Positions 44,923 through 56,987 of a DNA stretch of 64,000 bases are shown here, piece after piece. The stretch spans positions 27,501-91,500 of the forward strand of contig QVRM01005222.1 of NCBI GenBank assembly GCA_003439945.1, written 5' to 3'. Below the pieces are notes generated by a model. It did not search any database, was not told the origin of the DNA, and was given only the letters and a program-made list of their open reading frames with translations. This stretch comes from Dermanyssus gallinae (taxonomy: Eukaryota; Arthropoda; Arachnida; Mesostigmata; Dermanyssidae). The position numbers and the translations under genes were made by a program. The first letter of the stretch is position 1, and every line of letters begins with the position of its first letter.

Positions 44923-46775
44923 GTAAGTAGCCCCTCATAGACGACAAACCTCGCTTTGAGTGACACGGCCAGCCTGACGACGGGTAGCTGATAAGTGAGA
45001 AGATCTCGAACTGAACATCAACTCAACCTCGGCCGCCTTTAAGCCCATTATCGTGTAAGCATTAGCACTTCTGCTATGCTACAGCGGGTGTGGCGTAGAT
45101 CTTTATAAACGGATGCCGCACAGATACGCCGCCCTTGACATGCCTGCGGTCACGGCTGGAAGGACGTAGATAAGCCCCGTACGTTGTGATTGATCTGCTT
45201 CGGATGTACGTGGCTATAACGTGGCTTATCTACAAGCGAGGTCGTTGAGGTAGATAGTGGCATACGTCCGATGTGGTGGTCCGCTCAATGACGGTGCTCC
45301 ACAGCGAACTGCTGCGGCGAGGCAGTTTCAGTCATGGAGCTAGACAATCAGAATGAATACCTACCTATATATTCATGGCTGTACGTAGCATTGTGAGGTA
45401 ATCCTCCGTTCGACGCATCGTGGGGTCACGAGCTGCGAATGCCTTGGTTGGGTTTATCCCCTACAGGAAGTCCACCAGAAGGCTCCTATCATGGCCGCAG
45501 TTGCGCATATTACCATGATATAATTTTATATTGTTTGACGTACTTGGTAAACGCCCCGGTTACTATTAGACTGCTCCATTCAGTATGTATTTTCTCTGTT
45601 CCTGATTTTAGAATTTCAACCATTATATAATACAGGACCCCGGTAATGCTAAACCTTACTCATGAAGTACAGACCTCCTTTTGTCAGTTTACCTAATAAT
45701 TTTTCCGTTTAAGTTTCTCTTTTATAATTTCTAGTTTCTAAATTGCAATCGTTGCAATCCTAAAGATTGTTGCCGCTCTTCGATTTGTGAATTCTAAACT
45801 TTAGCGGCGTCTAGCTTTTGTTTACTAACTATCTCTTGTATACAGGCTTCCAAAACTATTGAAATTGGATTGCAGCGTAACATTTAGGCAGAAAATCATA
45901 TTTGTAACGGCTAATACCTTTCGGTAATTTCTTTCGCCAAGCGCCCTCTTGCTTTTAATTAACAGAAAAGGTTTGCCAATCTTTGCCAAGGTATTTTCCC
46001 AATATTGTTGTTGATATGCTTTTTGTCCAAAACCGCAGCGGGCTATATGTTTGGAAATTCCATTGGGCTCGCGTCTTTGGTTGCTCTACACTGCTTGTTA
46101 GATCAGGCCGTGTTTCAGCACGTTCGCACAATCTTCAGCAGCCCTGTCAATCTACGTTAGTATTCATCGAGATCTACCTCCGCTTAAGTCATCGGTGCGG
46201 TGTCAGTTTAGTTTAGCGAATGGAAAAGGTGCGGTTTTTCTAAATGGGCGGCGACACGCTTGCATCAGGTGAAACGCCTGTTCCGCATAGCGCGCCTCTT
46301 AAGCGGTAAACACAGTAGAAGGAGACTCATCAAGATAAAAACAATGAAAAAAATGTATCTTTATTTGCCAATTATGCGGGTATTAGTGCAGTCTATTGGT
46401 AGATTTGCCGCAGTGTTGTGTCCGTGTAGATACGAGTAGACTAATTTATCTAGCCTGTTTGGATAATAGTCAGACCGCTTGTTAGGTACATACGGACTTC
46501 GCTTCTCGATCATCAGCTATGCAGATGCATTGTTTGTCACATGCGGGCATGTCTCGTTGTACTCGTCTACTAAGGCGGAACCTTTGAACACTGAAGGCTC
46601 GCCGATTTACGTACACCAATAGAACCGCGCGTCCTGCAGTTGGCTCTAAGCACAATACTAATAAATAGTGCTGTAACAACGCCAACATCAAGTCAACCTT
46701 ATGGTGTAGAGAGCGTGTGGTATAATAGTAGGGTCCCTCAGCATTGTGGAAGTCCTGTTGGGACTCTTCCTTTAA
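44923..46775. other. Spacer, no gene recognised
   Basis: No recognisable coding or repeat structure. Confidence 0.5.
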
Positions 46776-46821
46776 ATATGTATATATATATATATAAAGA
46801 GGGAGAGAGAGAGACGGGGGG
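46776..46821. repeat. (TA)n-(GA)n-G run
   Basis: About ten TA units, then GAGGGAGAGAGAGAGACGGGGGG. Confidence 0.9.
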
Positions 46822-47402
46822 GAGTGATTATACTATTTTCACTCTGTTGACAATTCCCGCCTGACATAGATCATAACATGACATAGATAGTATTGCATAC
46901 GGCAACCTTATTCAAATTTGGCGGAAAGCCATATTTTGTCGTTAACTTTAGACGTCGGCCGAAGTAGCCACAGTAGCAACAGCAGTGGTGGCCACCGGTA
47001 CTGGTGACGGCTCAGTAGACAAATAGACGCATAGGAAATCGTCAGAATAGTCCTCTCTTTTTTGCTCTATTTTTGCTGCACACTACCGCCATCACCGGTT
47101 GAACTTTGTTGAATGAATTGGCCGGAATTAATGATTAAGGAGAAGACGAGCTCTACGCATCTATGCGTCTCCGGTTCTACTCGGTCGACCGAGGCTCATC
47201 GATTCATCAGCCGCCGATAGACCGAACCAATGAGCGCGCGGAAACTGTGATCTGTTTCGTTGATGGACTGCGATGACTGCGAGGCGATGTCAAGCAGAAC
47301 AGACCGCGGCACGCCGAGAAGAACCCCCATCTGTGGCCCTGTGCTTTTAACCCCTGCCTACTCTAGCTTTCTTCTGTTTTTTTTCTTTTTATTCTCTCTC
47401 CC

Positions 47403-47407
<5 letters not shown>
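46822..47407. other. Spacer, no gene recognised
   Basis: No recognisable coding or repeat structure. Ends in a pyrimidine-rich run. Confidence 0.5.

Positions 47408-47441
<34 letters not shown>
47408..47441. repeat. (TA)n microsatellite
   Basis: Seventeen TA units. A further short TA stretch follows at 47451-47460. Confidence 0.95.
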
Positions 47442-47443
<2 letters not shown>

Positions 47444-47610
47444 AGAAATAATATATATATAAAAAAATAAATTCAAAACATTTGTAACGAGCATTTTTTT
47501 AATTCTAGACTAATCATCCGTCTCCTACGGGCTTAGAATCGCCGTGTGGCCTATGCTGAACACGCCGATGATCGGACATGTTAAGATATCTAAAATTTCT
47601 TACAACAGTC

Positions 47611-47636
47611 CGTATATATATATATATATATATATT
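47611..47636. repeat. (TA)n microsatellite
   Basis: About twelve TA units. Confidence 0.93.
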
Positions 47637-48889
47637 TAGAGTCCTCAGATATCCGTTTGGTCTCGTATACCTCTCTCTATCGCTCTCCCTAGTTTTATAT
47701 TTTAGCCTCTCTTTCGCTTTTGCCTTCCCTATGTGAGAATAGCGTAATTTTATACGTATGACATTTTGTTAAGGTCTGTTTATCATATGTTCTCTTATAT
47801 CCCTATATTCACCCCCCCCCTCCCCCCCGTTTGAGTTTGTCCTGTTATCCCGTCATGTGCTCCGGCGCTACTTAGATCCCAGGATCTCTGGCTAGCTTTC
47901 AGACTCTCTTGTTGGCTCGTTCGCTCACTGTGGGCCAAATTATTGGTTTGGTTCGAGCTGATTGATCGACTCAGCTGCGATGATTCAAATGAAAAGTACC
48001 AGATGGGTGCTTCAGTAGCGTGGCCTCGGCTCGAGTGAACCCGGAGCGACTACAACGACAATGACAATGACAGGAGAAGCGATAGCAACAGCAGCAACAA
48101 CGACGAGCAGAATATGGCAGCCGCAGCTGCCAGGTCCAACCGTATCTCATGCAAAACGACAGTGACATCGTAGTTACTAACCGTCGCACTTACCCTCCTC
48201 TGGCAGGCTGGCAGCTGTCCTGCTGTGCTAATTATACCAATTAGTTCTTTTCGTTCACTTATTGTGCTTCGACAATTTGCTTAATGAACGCTACCGCTGC
48301 TCCGTGGTGCTGTTCGAATGAATCGTTCTCAGCTAAAGGCTCCGTTCAGCTTTGTTAGACGAATTCTTTGCCTACGCCGCCGCGAAAGCAGCCGCAATGA
48401 CTAAATCCCCTTAGGAGAAGAATGATGGCGATAACACCGATAACAACAACGAAAGTCGTGCTAACTTTAACTGCCCTTCTCCAGGTTGTCACCGAGGATA
48501 TATTTCAACAGGCAAATGCCAGAACTGGCAACCACTTTAAGTGCCGTAGCGCAAGCAGATGCCGTGCGCTGGTGATGAACACGTTTAATATGGAGGGAAC
48601 GGAATGAGATAAACAACGAAACACTGCGCGCATTCTGCGAAATCTGCAGGTTAGCTAATATCTAGTGTATCCATTAAGTTAATTGGATCATCTAGATCTG
48701 TTTAATACACATATTTAATAATATCGTCCACATCCTTCTCAGCACAAACGTTGGAGAAAACCAGGATCTTCAGTCAGACTTGGACGAAAACCTACCTCGG
48801 AGCAACCTTAGAGACCTTCTCACGAGTGACCACAGATGCACTTGTTTTACTCATACGGCCTCCGCCATTCCGACCCCAGGGGTGCAGGC
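47637..48889. other. Spacer; C-rich run at 47811-47829
   Basis: Two adjacent C runs (ten, then eight) at 47811-47829. No gene recognised. Confidence 0.5.
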
Positions 48890-50172
48890 AAGAAGCTGGA
48901 CAAGCAAAGGATTTACGCTGACATTGATAAGGTCTGCTGTACACTAGGGTACGAGGAAGTAGACGCGCTCCAGGTCTCCGCCCTAAACACTTCGCCGTAT
49001 CAGAAAGCGCGACCATCGAATGGAAGCGGAGGCGTATGGGGCCACCCAACTTTAAATGAAAAGAAGAAATCGTTAAGGAGAGAAGGGTATATAACAGATA
49101 CAACACGGTATACAGAAGGGCTTATAGTTGATTAGCAGAAAGATGAGAGCCGAATCGCAACTGGGTGAGTACAGGGCATCTTAAACAAGATTCCGAGAAC
49201 TCATTGCCAGAAACAAAGCCCGAACGTGGAAGGAGCTCATAGAAACCGTCAAACAGGACGTTTGGAATCGGCTCTACCGGATTGTTACGTTGAGGCTTTG
49301 GGGACCGCCGCTCAGGATCCGCCCGGACGTGTTGCTAGAGGTTGACACAACTTTGTTCCCGGTACGCCCTGAGAGGGGCAGGGAGACGTTCGACCTGGAC
49401 CCGGATGAGATCCTAGAGCCCACGCTGAAAGGGGTCAAACGGGCCCGGAAAAACTTTGCTATTGGCCCAGACGGTGTCCCCCCGGTAGTCCTCAGAAATG
49501 CCTTTGTGCCCGCACTTCTGAGAGAAGGTAGATTCTCGAGTACCTAGAAACGGGCCAGCCTTGTGTTGGTTCTGAAGCAAGGGAAGAGCCTAGAAGAGCG
49601 GCGGCATCGCAATTTCATCTTATCAGTATACTGGACGCGTTGGGTATAATGGCAAAGAACGTCCGCGTCTACCGCCTAAACGAGGAGAACGAAGCTAAGA
49701 GAGCACTATCAGAGGCGCAGTACGGATTCCTGAAAAGCCGGTTCATGCTTGGATTTGTAGAAGGTACTGCCAAAGTTCCATTTTCAACGAAGTAAAACGA
49801 AAGTAGTTCCGATAAAAATGGTTGTAACATATATTCAATAAAAAAAACTAGAAGGTACTGCAACAGGCAGGCGAAAAGACCACAAAGGCCGGGATGAGGT
49901 AATTCGCGCTTTATATTCTTTTGGATGTCAAAAATGCCTTTAACACAATAAACTAAAAAGCGGTTGCGGAAGCGATAAAGAGAATCTTCGCCGGGGCAGG
50001 AGTACGAAGTTCCGGCTGGCGTCCGACAGGTGTCGATCTTGCGACCCGTGCTCTGGAACCTGGCATACGACGGAGAGAGGATCGAGCGACAGAACGGTCA
50101 AGATAAAGTGCCCAGGGGAAGGGGAGATGAGGAGTGAGCAGCTGGGCCCTGAGAATCTCAACGTACCCACCC
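48890..50172 (+). pseudogene. LINE ORF2 remnant (R1/jockey-like), heavily decayed
   Basis: Plus-strand blocks in order: a linker with basic motifs (about 49040-49140); KTWKELIETVKQDVWNRLYR near 49210; TLFPVRPERG and IGPDGVPPVVLRNA (49290-49500), the latter being the pre-RT 'GPDGVP' motif; SEAQYGFLKSRFMLGFVEG near 49710; a VKNAFNTI motif A near 49930; and VPAGVRQVSILRPVLWNLAYD (motif B region) near 50010-50070. Several stops and frameshifts separate them, and a 79-bp insertion sits at 49771. No YADD motif was located. The order of motifs shows a reverse transcriptase of R1/jockey style that is long dead. Confidence 0.75.
49758..49862 (+). mobile_element. 79-bp retroinsert with 13-bp target duplication
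   Basis: TAGAAGGTACTGC at 49758-49770 is repeated exactly at 49850-49862. The 79 bases between end in ATTCAATAAAAAAAAC, an A-rich tail. When the insert is skipped, the LINE reading continues (GFVEG then TATGRR). This is the signature of a severely 5'-truncated non-LTR or SINE insertion into the LINE. Confidence 0.85.
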
Positions 50173-50447
50173 AGGACGGTTAAACTTGTTATTGCGCTAG
50201 CCCGACTAGACAAACTACATGGTGCTGCGTGAGGATGGGAGTTGCATAGGTAAATAATGAGGCGGACGGTACGGAGACGCCTCTCCCGTTCGAAGTTATG
50301 CCAAAGCAATACCGAGCCAGGAGGTGGGGGAGAAATACAAGCTTTGTGGGTTTGTGAGTCCCATACTAATCGTGCCGTCATCGTGACGTACATGCATCTA
50401 GCAAAATCGCCCGAAGAAAACCTGATAACTAGCTGATTATTTGAGGA

Positions 50448-50992
50448 GTGCAACGAAACAACGCACTGTCCGGCAGGTGTAGACTAAAACCCATCCGTGT
50501 AGACTTTTCAGGACTTGCTGGTAGGAGATTCGAGAACATCAAAAGCTTACTCCTTGAGACAAGCACACCTCTAACGAGATTCTACAATGACCTCATTGTC
50601 TCAGAGAAGTACCTGCCCTATTCCCTGCCACTAACCAAGGCAGACAGTGCTCTTTCCAGAATGCAGGATAAATTTGTCAAACGAGTCGCATGGCGCTGCA
50701 ATGTTAGACGCGAGAGTATCGTACTCCCAACCGTGAGCGAGTACCAAATGCAAGGTGACGTGAGATTTTTTAAACAACTAATCCGAAGTAATACATTTAG
50801 TACATTTTTCACATTACGTCCAAATAATCTACGTAGTGGTGTCTCAATTACTTCACCGGAAGTTGCTAATGTCGAAGTTGTGAATAATGCGTTTGCATGG
50901 AGAGTTTCGCGACGTGCCCATGAGTGTAAAGACTACTATGTGATTTTAACACCCCTTTTTCAATAAAGGAGACTCTGTATTGTATTGTATTA
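50448..50992 (+). pseudogene. LINE C-terminal domain and 3' tail
   Basis: A 172-codon open frame (50448-50966) contains YSLPLTKADSALSRMQDKFV, KRVAWRCNVRRESIVLP and GDVRFFKQLIRSN. This resembles the region downstream of RT in CR1/jockey-like LINEs. After the stop come AATAAA (50962-50967) and a short (TGTAT)n-like tail, CTGTATTGTATTGTATTAG, then a TA tract. It may be the end of the LINE at 48.9-50.2 kb or an independent 5'-truncated insertion. Confidence 0.55.

Positions 50993-51023
<31 letters not shown>
50993..51023. repeat. (TA)n microsatellite at MITE left edge
   Basis: About fifteen TA units. The MITE starts immediately after it. Confidence 0.95.
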
Positions 51024-51026
<3 letters not shown>

Positions 51027-51982
51027 GGTCATTCATGGAGTATTGTACTTCTTTCGAGGTTTGATAGAACTCGGCAAGAAAATAAGTTTCCCTATGGATG
51101 GAAGACGCGGAAACGTCTTGTTTAGGAGAGAGAGTGAAGTTTATAAAAGTAGTTTTTCTGTCTTTTTTCTCCTACATAGTTGTGCGAAATCTACGTGTGC
51201 GGGAGAACCATGAAGGAGGTCAACGCATGAAGGAACCGATTACACCGGCGTGTTTAGAGGAAAATTCTGCACGTAGTAAGCGTTTCGTAACTGAGCGTTT
51301 TCGACAGTCATAGTTGTTATGTTTTACGTGCAAGTTTTCACGTTCAGAACTGTAAAAAATTGCCAAGACGTTTCCGCTCCCTCCTTCCACTAGGAAAAAT
51401 TATTCACTTGCTGAGTTCTACCAAACCTCAAAATATGTACCTAACTTTCTCATACGCCCTATGCAAATATGCATGTCTTCGCTTTCGATATGGCTATCGA
51501 AAAAGCTTAGTGACGTCACAACTAACGCAGCATCATCACTTTGATACGAAAGTGGTGGGCATTAGATTTGCTATTGCGTGAGATTGGTCTTTTGGACATA
51601 CATTTTTGGTCGCAATGGAAAAAATTTACGATTTTTCACGAAAAAGCGTTAACGTACGACATAAAAGCATATCGACTTTTCATGACGTTCCTTAATCTGG
51701 GTATTCGCTTTTTGCTACGCAAGCTAGTGAAGTGTCTTCCATTGTGCAGAATTTACTCCGAACACGCCGATGTAATCGGTTCCTTCATGCGTTGACTGGT
51801 TCTCCCGCAAACGTAGATTTCGCACAACTATGTAGAAGAAAAAGCTGAATAAATACTTTTATATACTTCACTCTCTCTCCTAAACAAGACGTTTCCGCGT
51901 CCTCCCTCCATAGGGAAACATTATTTTCTTGCAGAGCTCTATCAAACCTCAAAAGAAGTACAATACTCCCTGAATGACCCTG
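51024..51982. mobile_element. Fold-back CAGGGT MITE, 959 bp
   Basis: Left end CAGGGTCATTCATGGAGTAT at 51024; right end TGAATGACCCTG at 51982; TA on both sides. The first about 230 bases pair with the last about 230 with modest divergence (shared CGGAAACGTCTTGTTTAGGA and GGAGAACCA segments). Further inward, 51300-51450 resembles the right arm of another family copy, so the interior looks nested or rearranged. Short open frames in the arms are incidental. Confidence 0.85.
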
Positions 51983-52011
51983 TATATATATAGAACCTTC
52001 TATAGCTGTAT

Positions 52012-53119
52012 GTACTTATTTTAAAGCTTAGTAAAGCTCTGCAAGAAAATAATTTAGAAGGACTTTGAAATAAAATGAAAAGAGGGGGCAAAAACGTTTA
52101 GTGTGAGGATGAAATTTGTAAAAGTATCTATTTTGTCTTTTATTTCCTACAAAGTTGTGCAAAATATACATTTTGCGAGAGAACCAGTCAGAGCACGAGG
52201 GATGAAGGAACCGATCATTCCGGCGTGTTTGACGCAAGTTAATAAAATGCAAGTTGCGTGATAAGGGAAAATCATAACAGTGGATATTTTCTTAAGTCTT
52301 ACGTTAAAGCTTTCACATGCAGAATCGTAAAATGTTCGAATTGCAACCAAAACTGTACGCCCAAAAGACTATTCTTAGGCTATATTTAATGCCCAAAATG
52401 TGCATATCGAAATGAAGGTGCTTCGTTAAGTAGCTGCCATATAACTAAACTTTTTCAAAAGACATAGTTGTTATGTTTTATGTTGAAGCTTTTACGTTCA
52501 GAACCGTAAAAGTTTGCCAAGACGTTTCCGCTCCCTCTTTCCAGTGGGGACACATATTTTCTTGCCGAGTTCTACCAAACCACAAAATATGCACCTAATG
52601 TTCTGATACTCCCTTGCTGAGGAAGGCCAAAATGCTAGCCAGTATACATGCCTTTACTTTCGATATGGCGGCAACTACGTAACGCAGAACCCTTACTTTG
52701 GTATACAAATGATAGGCAATACATTTGATATTGCCTGAGAACAGTCTTTTGGGTGTACATTTTTTTATCCTAATGGCAAAAAATACGGCACTGGGCGTAA
52801 AAGCTTCAACGTAAAACATAACAACATATCGACTTTTTATAACTTAATCCTGCTATTCGCTTTTTGCTAACTTGCGTCGTGTGTCATTCAAATAATGCTT
52901 AATTTTCCGCCGAACACGCGAAAGAATGATCCGTTCCTTCATGCTTTGACTATTTCTTCCGCAAACCTATTTTTGGCACAACTATGTAAGAGAAAAAAGG
53001 CAGAATATCTACTTTTATAAATTCTATTCCCACTTCGATACAAGACGTTTCCGCCCCCTTCTTCCACATGGTAAAAATTATTTTTTTTGCCGAGTTCTAC
53101 CAAACCTTAAAATAAGTAC
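52012..53119. mobile_element. Degenerate fold-back MITE of the same family
   Basis: GTACTTATTTTAAAGC (52012) and AATAAGTAC (53119) correspond to positions just inside the MITE ends; the CAGGGT tips are lost. Internal blocks (TTGTGCAAAATATACATTTT, GAGAACCAGTCAGAGC, CCGGCGTGTTTG) match the 51.0- and 54.1-kb copies. A second right-arm-like block occurs at about 52455-52600, as in the 51.0-kb copy. Confidence 0.75.
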
Positions 53120-53269
53120 ATACCAGCATTCATCATGCAGTGTGCGCGAAAGTTGGCTTCCATGATGTAGACGAGCAGTGCATCTGTCGGCACTATGGAA
53201 CAACTTGCTCACCCTGCTATCTGTTGTAGCACTCCGGCAGATTTACATTTAACATACACACGACTTGCG

Positions 53270-53277
<8 letters not shown>

Positions 53278-53311
<34 letters not shown>
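53278..53311. repeat. Compound (TA)n-(GT)n microsatellite
   Basis: About twelve TA units followed by five GT units. Confidence 0.95.
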
Positions 53312-53312
<1 letters not shown>

Positions 53313-53736
53313 TGGTATTTGTTCAGTGGATTAGGTGGTGTTAAATATATGTATCCATTCTTCTTAATTTTAAAATGCTCTATTTGTATGTAAATTGTGT
53401 GATTGATTTTTTCGTTTGTTGCGTAAGCCTCAGAGCAGGACAACAGCATGCATTGCGGCACCTTATTAAAGCCCTATATTAGTAGAGTAAATGGGGAGTA
53501 TGATGAAACTTAACGTATAGTTTTGCTGGGAGATGGTGTCTTCCTTAATTTTCGTAATTTGTAGAAATACCTTGCAGATTTTAAAGTGTGCGCGGCTCTA
53601 CGTTGTTGGTTTATTTTTACATTCTGTTAAAGTCGTATGGAAACACCGTCTTCTCCCACTTAGCTCGATGCCGTTCGATATTATGATTGCTGCTGGTGGT
53701 TTAGAATAACCAGTTTATACACCGTAAATATAACGG

Positions 53737-54026
53737 CGGCTCGTTTGTTTTTCCTTACAAACCGGCGGCTCGTGTGTATCTTACAAACCGGCTCGTTGTT
53801 TCTTACAAACCGACGGCTCGTTGTTATCTTACCAAACCGGCCGGCTTCGTTGTTTCTTACCAAACCGGCGGCTCGTTGTTTCTTACAAACCGACGGCTCA
53901 TTATTTCTTAGAAACCGGCGGCTCGTTGTTCCTTACAAACCGGCAGCTCGTTGTTTCTTACAAACTGCGGCTCGTTGTTTCTTACAAACCGACGGCTCGT
54001 TGTTTCTTACAAACCGGCGCGTTTCT
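53737..54026. repeat. Minisatellite, unit about 24-25 bp
   Basis: About twelve tandem copies of a unit like CTTACAAACCGGCGGCTCGTT with variants (CCGACGG, CCAAACCGG, AGAAACC). The plus frame across it (from 53745) reads a repeated LTNRRLV-type peptide and then runs into the MITE, so it is not called as a gene. It ends just before the TA tract at 54029. Confidence 0.93.
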
Positions 54027-54054
54027 TGTATATATATATATGTATATATATATA

Positions 54055-54856
54055 CAGGGTGTTCCTATTTGTGTGGCCAAAACGCTAGGGTACGGTCAAA
54101 CTCGGTGAGAAAATCATTTTTGCCAATGGGTGGAAGCCGGGAAAACGTTTTGTTTAGGAGTGAGGATGAAATTTATAAAAGCAGTTATTCAGCCTTTTTT
54201 CTTCTACATAGTTGTGCAAAATCTACGTTTGCGGGAGAACCAGTCAACGCACAAAGGAACCGATCATACCGGTGTGTTTGGCGGAAAATTCTGCACAATA
54301 AAGTATACATTACTAGCTTGCGTAGCAAAAAGCGAATAGCCAGATTAAGGAAAGTCATAAAAAGTCGAAATGTTACGTTAACGCTTTTTTGTGCAACATC
54401 GTAATTTTTTCCATTACGACCAAAAATGCACGTCCAAAAGACTACTCTCAGGCAATAACAAATTTAATGCCCACTGCATTTGCATTTTTGGTCGTAATGG
54501 AAAAAATTACGATGTTGCACAAAAAAGCGTTAACGTAACATTTCGACTTTTTATGACTTTCCTTAATCTGGCTATTCGCTTTTTGCTACGCAAGCTAGTA
54601 ATGTATACTTTATTGTGCAGAATTTTCCGCCAAACACACCGGTATGATCGGTTTCTTTGTGCGTTGACTGGTTCTCCCGCAAACGTAGATTTTGCACAAC
54701 TATGTAGAAGAAAAAAGGCTGAATAACTGCTTTTATAAATTTCATCCTCACTCCTAAACAAAACGTTTTCCCGGCTTCCACCCATTGGCAAAAATGATTT
54801 TCTCACCGAGTTTGACCATACCCTAGCGTTTTGGCCACACAAATAGGAACACCCTG
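54055..54856. mobile_element. Near-perfect fold-back MITE, 802 bp
   Basis: Ends CAGGGTGTTCCTATTTGTGT (54055) and its complement (to 54856), with TA at 54053-54054 and 54857-54858. Each arm is about 375 bases. The arms are almost identical in reverse complement, so the same 100-codon open frame appears on both strands. The loop is about 54 bases (about 54430-54484). It carries no transposase and would need one in trans, presumably from a mariner/Tc1-like source. Confidence 0.93.
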
Positions 54857-54858
54857 TA

Positions 54859-54906
54859 TATGCGTGTATATATTATTATATACATACATATATATGTAAA
54901 TATATA
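54859..54906. repeat. Imperfect TA-rich tract between MITE and mariner
   Basis: TA-rich sequence with GCG, CATA and TGTAAA interruptions linking the two TA-targeting transposons. Confidence 0.85.
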
Positions 54907-56318
<1,412 letters not shown>

Positions 56319-56987
56319 AGAGGAAGAAATGTTAAAGGATCGCTTGGGGTCATCCATGTAAAGCGGCTTACGCGGTTTCAGTCCGAGACCGGGATCCCCC
56401 TGGGTAAAGTGATTCTGCTGTTTGCCCGGCAACCCCCTACATCAATATTCTTGGGATTTCAGTCGCACCAGGTTGTACTCGAACCTGATCAGCCTAGGCT
56501 TTGTCACAAATGCCTACGGCCTGGACATTTCGCGGAACGTTGCACACAAAAGCAAGTCTGCAGGAAGTGCGGCAACACAGGCCACCTTGCCGCAAGTTGT
56601 ACCAATCAAACGCGGTGTATAAACAACCTACTTATGCCAATGTTTTTCGCGGTATTTCTCAGTCACCCGAGGATCCCTGACCCACAGCTGTTACTTCCTG
56701 CTCCGAGGCCACTTCCCACCAAGAAGTCCAAGAAACGCCCAAGAAGATCCTACACGAACAAGGGGACGCTCGCCCCACGGCGCCGATTAACCCGTACCTC
56801 GGTGCGCCGAGCTCCTAGACCTGCACAACCTACCCTCGCCACGGCTGATGCTGTAAATAATTTGTTGCAAGTCGTATCAGGGGGCGTATCCGACCTGTTG
56901 GGTCAGCTTAAGGCCTTAGTGGTGGTTTTAGAACCCATCTTGCAGCTATTGTCAGTGTTGAAGAGCCTTAAATATAAAATGCAATAA
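56319..56987 (+). pseudogene. RLE-1 ORF1 remnant, copy 2
   Basis: After a frameshift near 56345 the frame reads [18 protein letters not shown], then the knuckles CHKCLRPGHFAERC and CRKCGNTGHLAASC. The third knuckle and about 85 codons after it are deleted. Across the deletion the frame is wrong (a stretch from LLMPMFF) until about 56680, where the basic tail (KKSKKRPRRS) resumes. The frame ends ...KMQ and TAA at 56985-56987. The upstream open frame into the TA tract is an artefact. Confidence 0.85.

Noticed and set aside
53737..54026. CRISPR-like array
   Set aside because: Units are contiguous variants without unique spacers, in a eukaryotic transposon context; this is a minisatellite.
53745..54404. 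219-codon plus frame with repeated TNRRLV peptides
   Set aside because: The first half is a minisatellite and the second half a MITE arm; the same peptide appears on the opposite strand in the other arm.
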